Positions 9,254 to 18,683 of a stretch of DNA of 47,751 bases are shown here, piece by piece. Within the stretch, counting starts at the first letter, position 1. Every line of letters starts with the position of its first letter. Location of the stretch: the NCBI GenBank assembly GCA_030538255.1, contig JAUNUI010000002.1, positions 1-47,751 of the forward strand, read 5' to 3'. This DNA comes from Pelistega sp. Its GTDB lineage: Bacteria; Pseudomonadota; Gammaproteobacteria; Burkholderiales; Burkholderiaceae_B. Below the pieces are notes generated by a model that did no database searches, was not told the DNA's origin, and saw only the letters and a program-made list of their open reading frames with translations. The translations under genes were made by a program, and so were the position numbers.

Positions 9254-9472
9254 ACACAGAGTTGACACCTTATCCTACATGCCAAAGAAAAAAGATACCT
9301 AAGTGCAAAACCATGCAATCGCTTCCAACACTTGCCTCTCTTGCTATTAGCGACACTGATTCGCAAGCCTTATCCGACATTTAAGGTAAAATTAATCCCT
9401 GCGTTTCACTGCTCAAGAATACATCTTAAGTACAGTTTGAGCGCTCAATATTAGCAAACCAACTGTTCACAT

Positions 9473-9943
9473 ATGTTCCATATCATCCTCGTCTCACCCG
9501 AAATCCCTGCTAACACAGGCAATATCATTCGCCTTGCTGCCAATACTGGCGTGCAGTTACATCTTGTGCGGCCATTAGGTTTTGTCTTGGAAGATAAGCG
9601 ATTGCGTCGAGCCGGCCTGGACTACCATGAGTTTGCCCACATTAAAGAATATGATTTCTTGGCAGAAGCGATCGCGGCGACAGGCGCTGCCCATGACCGC
9701 ATCTTCGCCATCTCTACCAAGGGTCAACGACGAATTGGAGAGACCCAGTTTCAGGCTGGTGATTGCTTTATTTTTGGTCGTGAGACCGCGGGGCTTAAAC
9801 CCAATGAATGGGAAATTATTGGGCTAGAGCGAGCCATTCGCTTACCGATGATGCCTGATTCACGCAGCCTCAACCTATCAAATGCCGTCGCCGTCACCAT
9901 TTACGAAGCCTGGCGCCAATGCGGCTTTGCAGATTCAGTTTAG
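9473..9943 (+). CDS. trmL: tRNA (cytidine/uridine(34)-2'-O)-methyltransferase TrmL
   Basis: SPOUT-class methyltransferase that 2'-O-methylates the wobble base of leucine tRNAs. The 156 residues match TrmL in size. Motifs: [20 protein letters not shown] at the N-terminus, FGRETAGL in the middle and the knot-forming [18 protein letters not shown] near the C-terminus. It is convergent with trkH; the shared 3' region is a hairpin repeat array rather than an ordinary terminator. Confidence 0.94.
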   Translation: MFHIILVSPEIPANTGNIIRLAANTGVQLHLVRPLGFVLEDKRLRRAGLDYHEFAHIKEYDFLAEAIAATGAAHDRIFAISTKGQRRIGETQFQAGDCFIFGRETAGLKPNEWEIIGLERAIRLPMMPDSRSLNLSNAVAVTIYEAWRQCGFADSV

Positions 9944-9955
9944 AGATAGAGTGTA

Positions 9956-10136
9956 GTTCGGCGGCCAAAAAGAAATCGTTATTAACGCCGCCAAACGCTT
10001 TTCAGTTCGGCGGCCAAACAGAAATCAATTTATCTGCGCCAAACGCTTTTCAGTTCGGCGGCCAAACTTATATTCAAATTAACGCCGCCAAACGAAGTTC
10101 GGCGGCCAAAAAGAAATCGTTATTAACGCCGCCAAA
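9956..10136. repeat. Four-unit hairpin repeat array between trmL and trkH
   Basis: GTTCGGCGGCCAAA occurs exactly four times, at 9956, 10005, 10053 and 10097 (spacings 49, 48, 44). Each copy is followed 14-17 bp later by AACGCCGCCAAA or, in the second unit, a degenerate TGCGCCAAA. On the minus strand each unit starts TTTGGCGGCGTTAA and ends TTTGGCCGCCGAAC, so GGCGGC can pair with GCCGCC within a unit. The right-most unit contains the trkH codons for FWRR and its TAA. The array may serve as a bidirectional terminator or RNA 3'-end stabiliser (inference). Confidence 0.88.
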
Positions 10137-11592
10137 ATCCAGGCGTAAAGATCACAATCACCGTAAACAACTCCAAACGACCAATAATCATGGCGAAGGT
10201 ACAGACCCAGATTTCAAAATTACTTAAGTAGCCATAGCTACCCATGGGCCCAACCTCACCTAAGCCTGGACCAATATTCGCTAAGCTCGCTAAAGCGGCC
10301 GAGAAGGCAGTGGCATAATCACGTCCCGCAATTAATAATAAGGCGGTGATTAAGAGGAATAAAGCGATAAACAGAATCAGGAATAAGAGGATAGACGTGA
10401 CCACATTTTGATCAATAATTCTTGATTTCAGCTTCAGCGGAAAAACACCGTGCGGATGGAGTAAGCGTTTCAACTCAAGACCAAACTGCTTCAAGATAAT
10501 CATAATCCGAATCATCTTAATACCACCACCTGTTGAGCCAGCTGAGGTGGCGAAGCAACCAATAAACAATAACCAGATGGCTAAGCCTAACGGCCAGCTT
10601 GAATAATCGGTATTCGCAAAACCCGTTGTGGTCGCTACCGAAATTGTATTAAAAAAACCGTAACGGAATGCCTCATAAGGCGTGGCATAATAACCCGTCA
10701 ACAAGAGATAAAGACTGATGAAGAGCGCACTGAATAAGGTCACACTGATAAAAGGTATCGCTTCAGGGCAGTTCAAATAAGCGCGTATGCTACGACCGCG
10801 CCATGCGGTGAAGTGTGTGGCAAAATTAATCCCCGCAAATAACATAAATACGCAAGCCACCAAATCGGCGAGCGGATTATTCATTTCAGCGAAACCACCG
10901 CTATAAGAAGAGAATCCGCCCAAGCCCATGGTTGAGGCAGTATGACACCACGCAGCGAACCAATCTAGGCCTACCCACCGATAAGCCAATAAGCACAATA
11001 GCGACATGCCAAAATAAATCAGGTAGAGCGCCTTCGCGGTGCTCGCGATACGCGGCGTCAGCTTTTCCTCTTTCATTGGCCCAGGCGTTTCGCCACGCAT
11101 GACTTGATGACCACCTACGCCTAAGAGCGGCAAAATCGCCACGGCTAAAACCAGAATTCCCATGCCACCAAACCAAATTAAGGAATGACGCCATATATTA
11201 ATTGAGGGTGGTAAGCTTGAAATATCAATAATGACGCTGGAGCCCGTTGTCGTTAGTCCAGAGACCATCTCGTAGTAAGCGTGCGTAAAGCTAAACGTAT
11301 AATTACCAGGACTATAGGGTAGCAGCAAGGGAGTTGCGGCAATTAATGGGAAGAGCAACCAGACCAAGACAACTAAGAGCAAGCCATCACGTAAGCGCAA
11401 TTCTCGGCGAAAAGGATAACCGAGCAAGCTCATAAGCGCCCCTGCGCCAATCGCTATGGCGAACGCATACAGAAAGTTCGTATCCCAACCATCCGCATAA
11501 TACTGTGAAGCGACATAGGGTAGCAGCAATGAAAAAGACCAAACCATGGTGATGAGGCCTAGTGCGTGCAATATATAGAGCAGGCGTTTCAC
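10123..11592 (-). CDS. trkH: Trk potassium uptake protein TrkH
   Basis: Integral membrane subunit of the Trk K+ uptake system, 489 residues with about ten hydrophobic segments. The four pore loops are visible: TTTGSSV, GLGGFSS, TTTGFAN and NIGPGLG. The C-terminus PGFWRR is typical of TrkH, so the protein is complete even though its last codons lie in a repeat. It starts at GTG 11592 with AGGA seven bases upstream, nine bases after trkA. TrkA, the next gene upstream, gates it. Confidence 0.95.
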   Translation of the reverse strand: MKRLLYILHALGLITMVWSFSLLLPYVASQYYADGWDTNFLYAFAIAIGAGALMSLLGYPFRRELRLRDGLLLVVLVWLLFPLIAATPLLLPYSPGNYTFSFTHAYYEMVSGLTTTGSSVIIDISSLPPSINIWRHSLIWFGGMGILVLAVAILPLLGVGGHQVMRGETPGPMKEEKLTPRIASTAKALYLIYFGMSLLCLLAYRWVGLDWFAAWCHTASTMGLGGFSSYSGGFAEMNNPLADLVACVFMLFAGINFATHFTAWRGRSIRAYLNCPEAIPFISVTLFSALFISLYLLLTGYYATPYEAFRYGFFNTISVATTTGFANTDYSSWPLGLAIWLLFIGCFATSAGSTGGGIKMIRIMIILKQFGLELKRLLHPHGVFPLKLKSRIIDQNVVTSILLFLILFIALFLLITALLLIAGRDYATAFSAALASLANIGPGLGEVGPMGSYGYLSNFEIWVCTFAMIIGRLELFTVIVIFTPGFWRR

Positions 11593-11601
11593 GGTGAAAT
11601 C

Positions 11602-12978
11602 CTAGACGAATAAGGCCGAGACTTGGAACAACTTCTCTACTCGCTTCATCACTTCGCGACTAGCAGCATAGACCACGACATGGTCACCTTGTAATATCAC
11701 CGTATCGTTCTCTGGAATAAGCACCTCTCCATCACGCAAGATGGCAGCGATTTGCGCTGTACGAGGCAGGCGTAGATCGGTAATCATGCGACCGACAACA
11801 TGGGAACTATCCTTATCTCCTACGACTTCAAACTCAATCGCCTCAGCTTGACCGCGGCGCAAGCGATGACCACGCACCACCGCACCTTGACGCACATCAT
11901 GCAATAAGGCACCAATTGTGGCTTGCGAAGGCGAGACAGCCACATCTATCATACTGCCCTCCATCAGCTCACCATAGGCTTGACGACTAATTAAAGCAAT
12001 CACCTTATGTGCCCCCAAGCGCTTAGCTAGCAAGGAGGACATAATATTATTCTCATCATCATTCGTCACCGCCACCCAGGTATCCATCTCTTCAATGTTC
12101 TCACTAACCAGGAGGGACTCATCGGTACCATTGCCTTGCAACACTAAAACCTGCTCCGGCAAGAGTGTGGCGAGTTGCTCACAACGGGCTTTATTTTGTT
12201 CAATAATTCGGATGTTATAACCTTGCTCAGCCAGAGAAATCGCCAAGCGTGCGCCGATATTCCCCCCTCCTGCAATCATCACGGCACGGGTACGGCGCTT
12301 GTCCTTGTTCAGACGCATCACCGCATCGTTGACCTTAGAAGTATCCATTGAGACGACTAGCTCATCACCCACTTTAAGATTAAACACGCGCTGTAGCGGC
12401 AAAGACTCACCACCACGCACAAGCTCTAGGATACGTCCCTTGCCATGGGGTAAGTTCAAATGTTCTTGGTCAATCTGATAATCGAGTAGCGTGCTACGCT
12501 TACCAATCTGCACAATAGCGACACTGAGGCGTCCTTCAGCAAATTTCACCACTTGAATGGCATCAGGGAATTCAACTAAACTGAAAAGATATTCGGTGAC
12601 ACTGGCCTCAGGACTAATGGTAGAGTCAACGCCGAACTGGTCATGCAAAATCTCAGCATGCTTCGCATAATAGGTACCACGCACGCGGCTGATGCAACGT
12701 GGAATATTAAAGACATCTTTAGCGATTTTGCAAGCCACTAAATTAACCGCATCGGTCGCGGCGCAAGACACTAAGAGATCAGTATCATCCGCACCCGCTA
12801 AAGCTAAGATATCGGGCGAGCTGCCATCACCACATACCGTGCGTAGATCAAAGCGTTCTTGCAAGTAAGCAAGCTGCGTCTTGTCCGTATCCACGACGGT
12901 GATGTCGTTCTTCTCTGAGACAAGATTTTCCGCCACACTTGAGCCGACTCGACCGGCACCGATGACGAGGATTTTCAT
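11602..12978 (-). CDS. trkA: Trk system regulatory subunit TrkA
   Basis: Peripheral NAD(H)-binding subunit that gates TrkH. The 458-residue protein has the duplicated RCK layout: a first Rossmann domain (VIGAGRVGSSVAENL at the N-terminus), a first RCK-C domain, a second Rossmann motif (MIAGGGNIGARLA, about residue 233) and a second RCK-C domain. It lies six bases after the response-regulator gene and nine before trkH. Confidence 0.95.
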   Translation of the reverse strand: MKILVIGAGRVGSSVAENLVSEKNDITVVDTDKTQLAYLQERFDLRTVCGDGSSPDILALAGADDTDLLVSCAATDAVNLVACKIAKDVFNIPRCISRVRGTYYAKHAEILHDQFGVDSTISPEASVTEYLFSLVEFPDAIQVVKFAEGRLSVAIVQIGKRSTLLDYQIDQEHLNLPHGKGRILELVRGGESLPLQRVFNLKVGDELVVSMDTSKVNDAVMRLNKDKRRTRAVMIAGGGNIGARLAISLAEQGYNIRIIEQNKARCEQLATLLPEQVLVLQGNGTDESLLVSENIEEMDTWVAVTNDDENNIMSSLLAKRLGAHKVIALISRQAYGELMEGSMIDVAVSPSQATIGALLHDVRQGAVVRGHRLRRGQAEAIEFEVVGDKDSSHVVGRMITDLRLPRTAQIAAILRDGEVLIPENDTVILQGDHVVVYAASREVMKRVEKLFQVSALFV

Positions 12979-12984
12979 AGCGTG

Positions 12985-13716
12985 TTAGGCGTTACGCTTA
13001 CGTGATGAATCAATACCGAGCTGACGTAACTTACGGTATAAGTGCGTACGCTCAAGCCCAGTCTTCTCAGATACGCGTGTCATACTGTGATTCTCACGCT
13101 GTAGATGATACTCAAAGTACACACGCTCAAACTCATCACGCGCTTCACGCAATGGTTGGTCTAAGGAGATATTGCCAAGTAGACCTTCGCGTGAAGGCTC
13201 CAACTCTGGCACAGCGGCCACGGGAGCCGCAGCCACAGGCGCGCCGCCGACACGACTTGTGCTTGTCACCACAGGAGCGGCAGGAGCCCGAGTAACCGGT
13301 GTAGCGGCCGGCGTAACAGGCGCAGCCACCGCACCACCGATGGCGCGACTTGGTGGTCGTGCCAACACCGTCTGAACAGTTTTCAACAGCTTAGCCATGG
13401 TGATCGGTTTCTCTAAGAAATCCGCCGCACCAATACGCGTCGCCTCAACCGCAGTATCTAGCGTGGCATGCCCACTCATCATAATCACAGGCATATCAAG
13501 TAAGCCCTGTGAGCCCCACTCTTTCAGCAGGCTTACGCCGTCAGTATCTGGCATCCAAATATCAAGTAGGACAAGATCTGGACGTCCATTCAAACGAGCA
13601 GCACGAGCCTGCGCTGCGTTCTCAGCTAGTTCCACTGTGTGACCTTGGTCGTACAAAATTTCCGACAACAGTTCACGAATTCCGATCTCATCATCGACTA
13701 CCAGGATTCTGGCCAT
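12985..13716 (-). CDS. NtrX-like response regulator without the sigma-54 AAA+ domain
   Basis: Two-component response regulator of 243 residues. The receiver domain (1-120) has the acidic pair DDE (8-10), phospho-acceptor Asp52 in LLDIWMPDTDG, the conserved Thr/Ser region and the EKPI lysine. A flexible Ala/Pro/Val-rich linker (about 123-175) follows, then a Fis-type helix-turn-helix (MTRVSEKTGLERTHLYRKL, about 215-235). The roughly 230-residue AAA+ domain of canonical NtrX is absent, with no GAFTGA motif, so it cannot activate sigma-54 in the usual way. Its cognate kinase is probably NtrY, just upstream. A 181-bp gap with its own palindrome may give it a separate promoter. Confidence 0.85.
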   Translation of the reverse strand: MARILVVDDEIGIRELLSEILYDQGHTVELAENAAQARAARLNGRPDLVLLDIWMPDTDGVSLLKEWGSQGLLDMPVIMMSGHATLDTAVEATRIGAADFLEKPITMAKLLKTVQTVLARPPSRAIGGAVAAPVTPAATPVTRAPAAPVVTSTSRVGGAPVAAAPVAAVPELEPSREGLLGNISLDQPLREARDEFERVYFEYHLQRENHSMTRVSEKTGLERTHLYRKLRQLGIDSSRKRNA

Positions 13717-13871
13717 AAAAATTACCCGCCTATTGATTTACTGATATCTACTACTTAACTTAGTTTATTTCTGCACACAATTCTCACTTAGGAGCGTGAT
13801 TGTGCAAGCTACTCTAATAATGACTACGAGTAAATACCTTTATTCTAAAAGTATCTGGAGGACTCGATAGT

Positions 13872-13891
13872 TATAATTTAGCTAAATTATA
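13872..13891. promoter_or_regulatory. Perfect 20-bp AT-rich palindrome between ntrY and ntrX
   Basis: TATAATTTAGCTAAATTATA is a perfect inverted repeat with no spacer, six bases after the ntrY stop and about 155 bp upstream of the ntrX-like start. It could be a protein-binding site or a weak hairpin; no U-run makes it a standard terminator. Confidence 0.5.
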
Positions 13892-13897
13892 GCAAGC

Positions 13898-16222
13898 CTA
13901 GTGATTTTTTACGATTCTAGCTAGCAAAATTGAAATCTTCGCTCCGCCACATTTGCCATTAGAGATATCAATCTTGCCACCATGCTCCTCAATAATCTTA
14001 CGAACAATGGCTAAACCCAAGCCCGTTCCATGCGCCTTAGTGGTTACATAAGGCTCAAACGCCTTTTGTAAAATATGCTGTGGGAAGCCTGGACCACGGT
14101 CTTCAATCGTGATGCGTACCCCTTGCATCTCTTCAGCCTGCTCACCTAATAAATATTTGGTTTGAATCTTAATACCTGGCTCATCACCCTCTAAGACCAT
14201 GTCTTCCATGGCATCACGGGAATTGGATAAGACATTATTAAAGACTTGGCGTATCTGTGTTGGATCGGCTTCAATTAAGGGCAATGAAGGGTCTAAACTT
14301 AAACTAATTTGACGATAGAGTAACTCATCTTGATTGCCTTCAGGGGTCCAACCATAAAGAATAGCAATATCCGTAATTAAAGCATTCAAGTCCACTGCTT
14401 GCAACTGCGCGGGGGGAGTACGGGCATATTCTCTGAAATCATCCACCATGGTTTTTAAAGAGAATACTTGATTCACAATCGTATTGGTTGAGCGATCTAA
14501 GAGCTGCGCATCTTGCTCAGAAAGCTTATCGTGCAACTTCATCTGCAAGCGTTCCGCTGATAATTGAATCGGTGTTAGAGGGTTTTTAATCTCATGTGCT
14601 AAGCGCCTTGCCACTTCGCCCCAAGCGACAGCACGACTGGCTGAAATCACTTCAGAGATATCATCAAACACCAAGAGGTAGCTAGTCGCCTGCTCATCCA
14701 CTCGTAAGTGTGTACCACGCATAAGTAGCGTAATCGTACGTTCGCGATCTTGCTCATCAATCAGCACTAATTCTGTCTGCTCTTGCCAATAAAGCCGCTC
14801 TGAACCCACCGCAGCATGCGCCGAGAAGGCGCGACGAATAGTCTGGGCGAAATGTAATAAATTATCGTTAATTTCTAAGGGACGACCAATTAACCATTTC
14901 AGGTCCTCATTCAAAATCAGTTGCGCGCCCTTATTCACCATAGCGACACAGAAGCGCTCATCAAATACAATCACCCCTGTACTCAAACCCGCCAAGACAC
15001 TTTCTAAATACACTTTAGAACGCTCCAGCTGCAAACGATTAGTCTGCACCTGACGACGCGCCTCTTCAAGCTGCTCTGTCATCAGGTTAAAAGAGCGACT
15101 TAACTGCCCCACCTCATCCCGTAACTCTGGCTCAGGAATCTGTCGATAGTCACCCGCCGCCACCGCCTGCGTACCTTCCGCTAAGGTTAAGAGTGGCTCC
15201 ACCAGACGACGTGCAATTGCTAAGGCAATCCCTAAAGAAGCAAATACCGTCAACAACAGTGCCATGGTTAAGGTAATACCAAACAATTGACGAATGCCTG
15301 AGCGTGATAAAGCCAACTCCTCGTAGTCACGATAACCATTCTGCACTTCATTCAAGTTATTCGCGACGCTATCGGGAATCCAGCGCGTTAGCTGCAGCCA
15401 ATAAGGTTCGCTACCACCGCTGCTGCTTAAGGAAGTTAGGGACGAGTCTATCCGTGCATTGGCAGAGAATATCGGCACGATCACACGAATCTGATAAGAC
15501 TTTAACGGTGCATCAGGGTCACCCATCTCTTCTGTGCTCGCGTATTGACGTGCTAAGCGTAATTGATTAATCACTGAGGCGGGCGGCATCTGCGGCAATA
15601 GCGTGCCAAAATTCGAGCTGGAAAAAGCCAGTGCGCGATTGCCTGAGCTGGTTAACACTAAGGCATCAGAAATTGGATTATCCTCACGCAAGCGATTTAA
15701 AGCGGCAGGTAAATCTGCATCCACCTCGCTACCTAAGTTAGTCGCCAAAATTCGCGCCCGATTGAGCAAGTCTACGGTCATGGTATCCAAGGACGCCTGG
15801 CCCAATTGCAAGCCCGACTCCAAGGCGCTATCTACTTTAACGTTAAACCAAGATTCCACCGAGCGGGACATAAACTGCACCGAAAGTAGATAGATAATCA
15901 CCCCTGGAATCACGGCCACCAAGGCGAAGAAGAAAGCAAAACGTGAGGTCAGCCGCGCACCAAATTTCTTATGTTTTACCTGTCGATAGAGACGCAAAGA
16001 TAAAATCACTACCCAGATAAATAAGGAGAGTGCCAGTAAGCCGTTAAACATCAAGAGAATGTCAAACTGCTGTGCAAAGCGCGAAGTATTCCCTGTCGAG
16101 CCGACTAATAGGGCAAGCAAAACCACCGTGGCAACCACGGCGACCATAAAACTTAAGCGCAGTGCCCACCTAACTAGGAACTGGGTTTTACGGCCGAGAG
16201 ATGAACGGTGAAGTTTTTCCAT
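13898..16222 (-). CDS. ntrY: Sensor histidine kinase NtrY
   Basis: Large membrane-bound sensor kinase, 775 residues from ATG 16222. Three N-terminal transmembrane helices, an extracytoplasmic sensor loop (about 120-290), a further membrane helix and a HAMP domain are followed by a PAS domain (about 400-510), HisKA with LAHEIKNPLTPIQLSAERLQ-type H-box (His543) and a HATPase domain with GTGLGLAIVRKIIEEHGG. An in-frame TTG at 16240 is an alternative start. The gene overlaps the upstream DUF4390 gene by 49 bp, suggesting coupling. NtrYX pairs control nitrogen or redox responses in other proteobacteria; the signal here is unknown. Confidence 0.92.
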   Translation of the reverse strand: MEKLHRSSLGRKTQFLVRWALRLSFMVAVVATVVLLALLVGSTGNTSRFAQQFDILLMFNGLLALSLFIWVVILSLRLYRQVKHKKFGARLTSRFAFFFALVAVIPGVIIYLLSVQFMSRSVESWFNVKVDSALESGLQLGQASLDTMTVDLLNRARILATNLGSEVDADLPAALNRLREDNPISDALVLTSSGNRALAFSSSNFGTLLPQMPPASVINQLRLARQYASTEEMGDPDAPLKSYQIRVIVPIFSANARIDSSLTSLSSSGGSEPYWLQLTRWIPDSVANNLNEVQNGYRDYEELALSRSGIRQLFGITLTMALLLTVFASLGIALAIARRLVEPLLTLAEGTQAVAAGDYRQIPEPELRDEVGQLSRSFNLMTEQLEEARRQVQTNRLQLERSKVYLESVLAGLSTGVIVFDERFCVAMVNKGAQLILNEDLKWLIGRPLEINDNLLHFAQTIRRAFSAHAAVGSERLYWQEQTELVLIDEQDRERTITLLMRGTHLRVDEQATSYLLVFDDISEVISASRAVAWGEVARRLAHEIKNPLTPIQLSAERLQMKLHDKLSEQDAQLLDRSTNTIVNQVFSLKTMVDDFREYARTPPAQLQAVDLNALITDIAILYGWTPEGNQDELLYRQISLSLDPSLPLIEADPTQIRQVFNNVLSNSRDAMEDMVLEGDEPGIKIQTKYLLGEQAEEMQGVRITIEDRGPGFPQHILQKAFEPYVTTKAHGTGLGLAIVRKIIEEHGGKIDISNGKCGGAKISILLARIVKNH

Positions 16223-16794
16223 GGTGATGAAAGTGACCAAGCACTGCTATTGTTAATTGCGGTAATCTGGAACGGCCTTGCTAATAAAGAAGTATCTAAC
16301 TTTAAACGCATCCGCCCCTCGTACGACACATCAGGCGCTAAGCGCTGCCAATCGACAATTGGCCAGAGATAGAGTCCACTGATATGCGCTAATGAGGCAT
16401 CTAAACTAAATTCTTGCACACTACTCTGCTCAGTTACCACACGCCACTGACGTAGCAAGGCGTTATATTGTACACGCCAGGTATGCGATTGATTTAATTC
16501 CAAACTATCGAACCAGAACTGCCGCGGCTGATAGATTCTTAATTCAAGCGTAAAAAATAAAGGCACCCCGCGCTCTAGCGCATTGCGTAATTCGTCGCTT
16601 AATTGCAGGTCAATCTCAGAGCTTATCACATAAGGTAATTCTGCGCTGTTAGTTTGCTGCACTTGAATTTCACGAAAATCTGCCCGAGAGCTTAATTCTG
16701 CGAATGCTGTTGAGACCCAGAACAGGAGTGCAAAAATAAGGCCTAGCAGGAGCGATAAAACCATCCACCAACGTGCACCACCTCGGCCAATCAT
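16174..16794 (-). CDS. DUF4390 domain-containing membrane-anchored protein
   Basis: A 206-residue protein with an N-terminal hydrophobic helix (about 12-32) followed by a predicted extracytoplasmic domain rich in beta-type segments (ELRIYQPRQFWFD, WRVQYNALLRQWRV). It matches the DUF4390 family that sits between rsmB and ntrY in betaproteobacteria. AAGGAG lies seven bases before the ATG. Function is unknown; the conserved position and the 49-bp overlap with ntrY suggest a link to NtrY sensing. Confidence 0.8.
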   Translation of the reverse strand: MIGRGGARWWMVLSLLLGLIFALLFWVSTAFAELSSRADFREIQVQQTNSAELPYVISSEIDLQLSDELRNALERGVPLFFTLELRIYQPRQFWFDSLELNQSHTWRVQYNALLRQWRVVTEQSSVQEFSLDASLAHISGLYLWPIVDWQRLAPDVSYEGRMRLKLDTSLLARPFQITAINNSSAWSLSSPWKNFTVHLSAVKPSS

Positions 16795-16823
16795 ATCGCG
16801 CTCCTTGCTCGCCCACTCATACG

Positions 16824-18383
16824 CTACTCCTTACGAAATAAAGCATAGAAAAAGCCATCATGCAGTGCCCGCGCCTGCCCATCTTGGGCAATTGGCAAAA
16901 GCTGTCCAGGCGCAGCTAAGCGCTGTGCACCTGGTAAAGCCTGCGTGATAAATGCCGCCTGCTCTTCACCTTCTTGCGGAAATATCGAACAGGTAATATA
17001 GAGAAAATATCCGCCTGGCGCTAAAGTCTGCCATAGCGCTTGCACAATATCACGTTGTAAGCTCGCTGTTTTAGCGATATCATCATATTGCCTTAACCAC
17101 TTAATATCAGGGTGACGACGCACAATCCCCGACGCGGTACACGGCACATCCGCCATAATCGCATCAAAATACTGCCCATCCCACCAGCTTGCCGTATCTG
17201 CCGCATCCGCCTGCAATAAGTGTACCTTATCGCTCATAAGCTGCAGCTGTGTCAGATTCTGCTGAACTCGAGCCAAGCGATAAGGCTCAATATCTAAAGC
17301 CCACATCTGCACATCAGCACGCTCTAAGATATGTGCTGTTTTACCACCCGGTGCCGCACAAGCATCCAGCACCCGCATACCATCCTGCAGCGGCAGTAGT
17401 TGCGCCGCTAGTTGCGCACCCGCATCCTGGACCGCACACAAGCCCTGCTCAAAGCCTGGAATTTGCGATACGGGCACGGCTTGCCGCAACACGACAGCAT
17501 CCTCACCAACACACTCATAAGCCATATTGGCTTGCTCAAGTAATTGGCAAAAGGCCTCGCGCGAACCCTGACGTCGGTTAATTCGTAAACTCAGTGGCCC
17601 AGGTATATTGGCCGAGGCGAGAATCGCTTGCCATTGCAGAGGATAGGCTTTTTTCATCATGCCTATCCACCAGGATGGAAAACCATAGCGCACCTGCTCA
17701 TCTTGCAAAACCTGCTGCATCAGGGCTGATTTCTCACGTAAGAAGCGACGCAAGCACGCATTCAATAAACCCTTGAATGGCGCACATTTCTTATGGCTTT
17801 GTGCGGCCTTAACGGTCTGATCAACCACGGTATGCTCAGCATAATAAGGAATCGCCGCATGTGCAGCAGGAGCCGATAGAGAGTTGGACAAACCCTCCAC
17901 TGCCTTGGCATCTTTACTCAACGCCTTATTCAGCTCATTGCTTAGCCCCTGACCCAGCACCTTATTCAGCTCATTACTTAACTCCTGACCCAGCGCCTTA
18001 TTCAGCTCATTACTTAGCTCCTGACTCAGCGCCATATCTTCTAGACTCTCATCCTGCTCATGACCTGGCAGCTGGCTCTGTTCATCAGCTTGTCTTGGCA
18101 CATTGAGTAAGCATAAGCTAACTAAGAGTAAGGCTTGCACCATTGGATTGGGTGCCTTTTTCGTTAAAAGCTGTGCACTTAGCGCTTGCGCGGTGGCCAG
18201 TTGGCGCATGGTATAGAAACTTATCGACTGCACCGAAGCGCGTAAGCTAGGCTCCACCTCAGTCAAGGCATCGGTTAAGGAGCGACCAGCCAAGACAGCC
18301 CGCACACAGTCAGCCGCAGGAATTAATATCTCTGACAAACTTGCAGATTGGGAAGGTGTGAAGGGCGTGGACGGTGTCTTCAT
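16824..18383 (-). CDS. rsmB: 16S rRNA (cytosine(967)-C(5))-methyltransferase RsmB
   Basis: Methylates C967 of 16S rRNA. It has an N-terminal NusB-like RNA-binding domain and a C-terminal SAM-dependent domain with DACAAPGGKTAHILE (motif I), the catalytic Cys in ADVPCTASGIVRRHPD and the second Cys in YITCSIFPQEGEEQ. At 519 residues it is about 90 longer than E. coli RsmB. The extra length is an insertion (about residues 100-170) in the NusB-like domain that holds three 12-residue repeats. I used ATG 18383 rather than an in-frame TTG at 18395. It heads the rsmB-DUF4390-ntrY series. Confidence 0.94.
   Translation of the reverse strand: MKTPSTPFTPSQSASLSEILIPAADCVRAVLAGRSLTDALTEVEPSLRASVQSISFYTMRQLATAQALSAQLLTKKAPNPMVQALLLVSLCLLNVPRQADEQSQLPGHEQDESLEDMALSQELSNELNKALGQELSNELNKVLGQGLSNELNKALSKDAKAVEGLSNSLSAPAAHAAIPYYAEHTVVDQTVKAAQSHKKCAPFKGLLNACLRRFLREKSALMQQVLQDEQVRYGFPSWWIGMMKKAYPLQWQAILASANIPGPLSLRINRRQGSREAFCQLLEQANMAYECVGEDAVVLRQAVPVSQIPGFEQGLCAVQDAGAQLAAQLLPLQDGMRVLDACAAPGGKTAHILERADVQMWALDIEPYRLARVQQNLTQLQLMSDKVHLLQADAADTASWWDGQYFDAIMADVPCTASGIVRRHPDIKWLRQYDDIAKTASLQRDIVQALWQTLAPGGYFLYITCSIFPQEGEEQAAFITQALPGAQRLAAPGQLLPIAQDGQARALHDGFFYALFRKE
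17925..18032 (-). repeat. 3 x 36-bp in-frame coding repeat inside rsmB
   Basis: Three 36-bp units start at 17925, 17961 and 17997 and encode ELSNELNKALGQ, ELSNELNKVLGQ and GLSNELNKALSK. They keep the reading frame and add an apparently amphipathic helical segment (about residues 118-153) to the NusB-like domain. Confidence 0.88.
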
Positions 18384-18683
18384 GAGGGTAATCAATAATC
18401 ATTATGTGGGTAGTTTAGCAAAGATTTTACACTTAGCATGGTTTTCATTAAGGCGAAATCCATCACTGCACTCTGCGCGCTTACATAAAACGGGGAAAGT
18501 CTTAGCATACTTAACGATGACGCCCAGGTCACACCTGAGAATATTTGATTTCATATTAAGTGCTGAAATCTCGCCAGCAGAACAGGATAATCAGTACCTA
18601 GATTCTCCTCTTGAACAAAGAAGCTTAAACAGACATTAGTGGTAAAATATGCCTCATTAAATTCTTAACACAAAGGTTTTCCC
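18384..18683. other. Intergenic region between rsmB and rimO (divergent)
   Basis: This 300-bp gap must hold the promoters of both genes. A possible -10 for rimO is TAAAAT at 18643-18648, without a convincing -35. I see no gene, repeat or clear operator. Confidence 0.3.

Noticed and set aside
9919-10227. Plus-strand open frame of 102 codons over the trmL-trkH gap
   Set aside because: It starts inside trmL, is composed of the hairpin repeat and overlaps the trkH 3' end; no ribosome-binding site.
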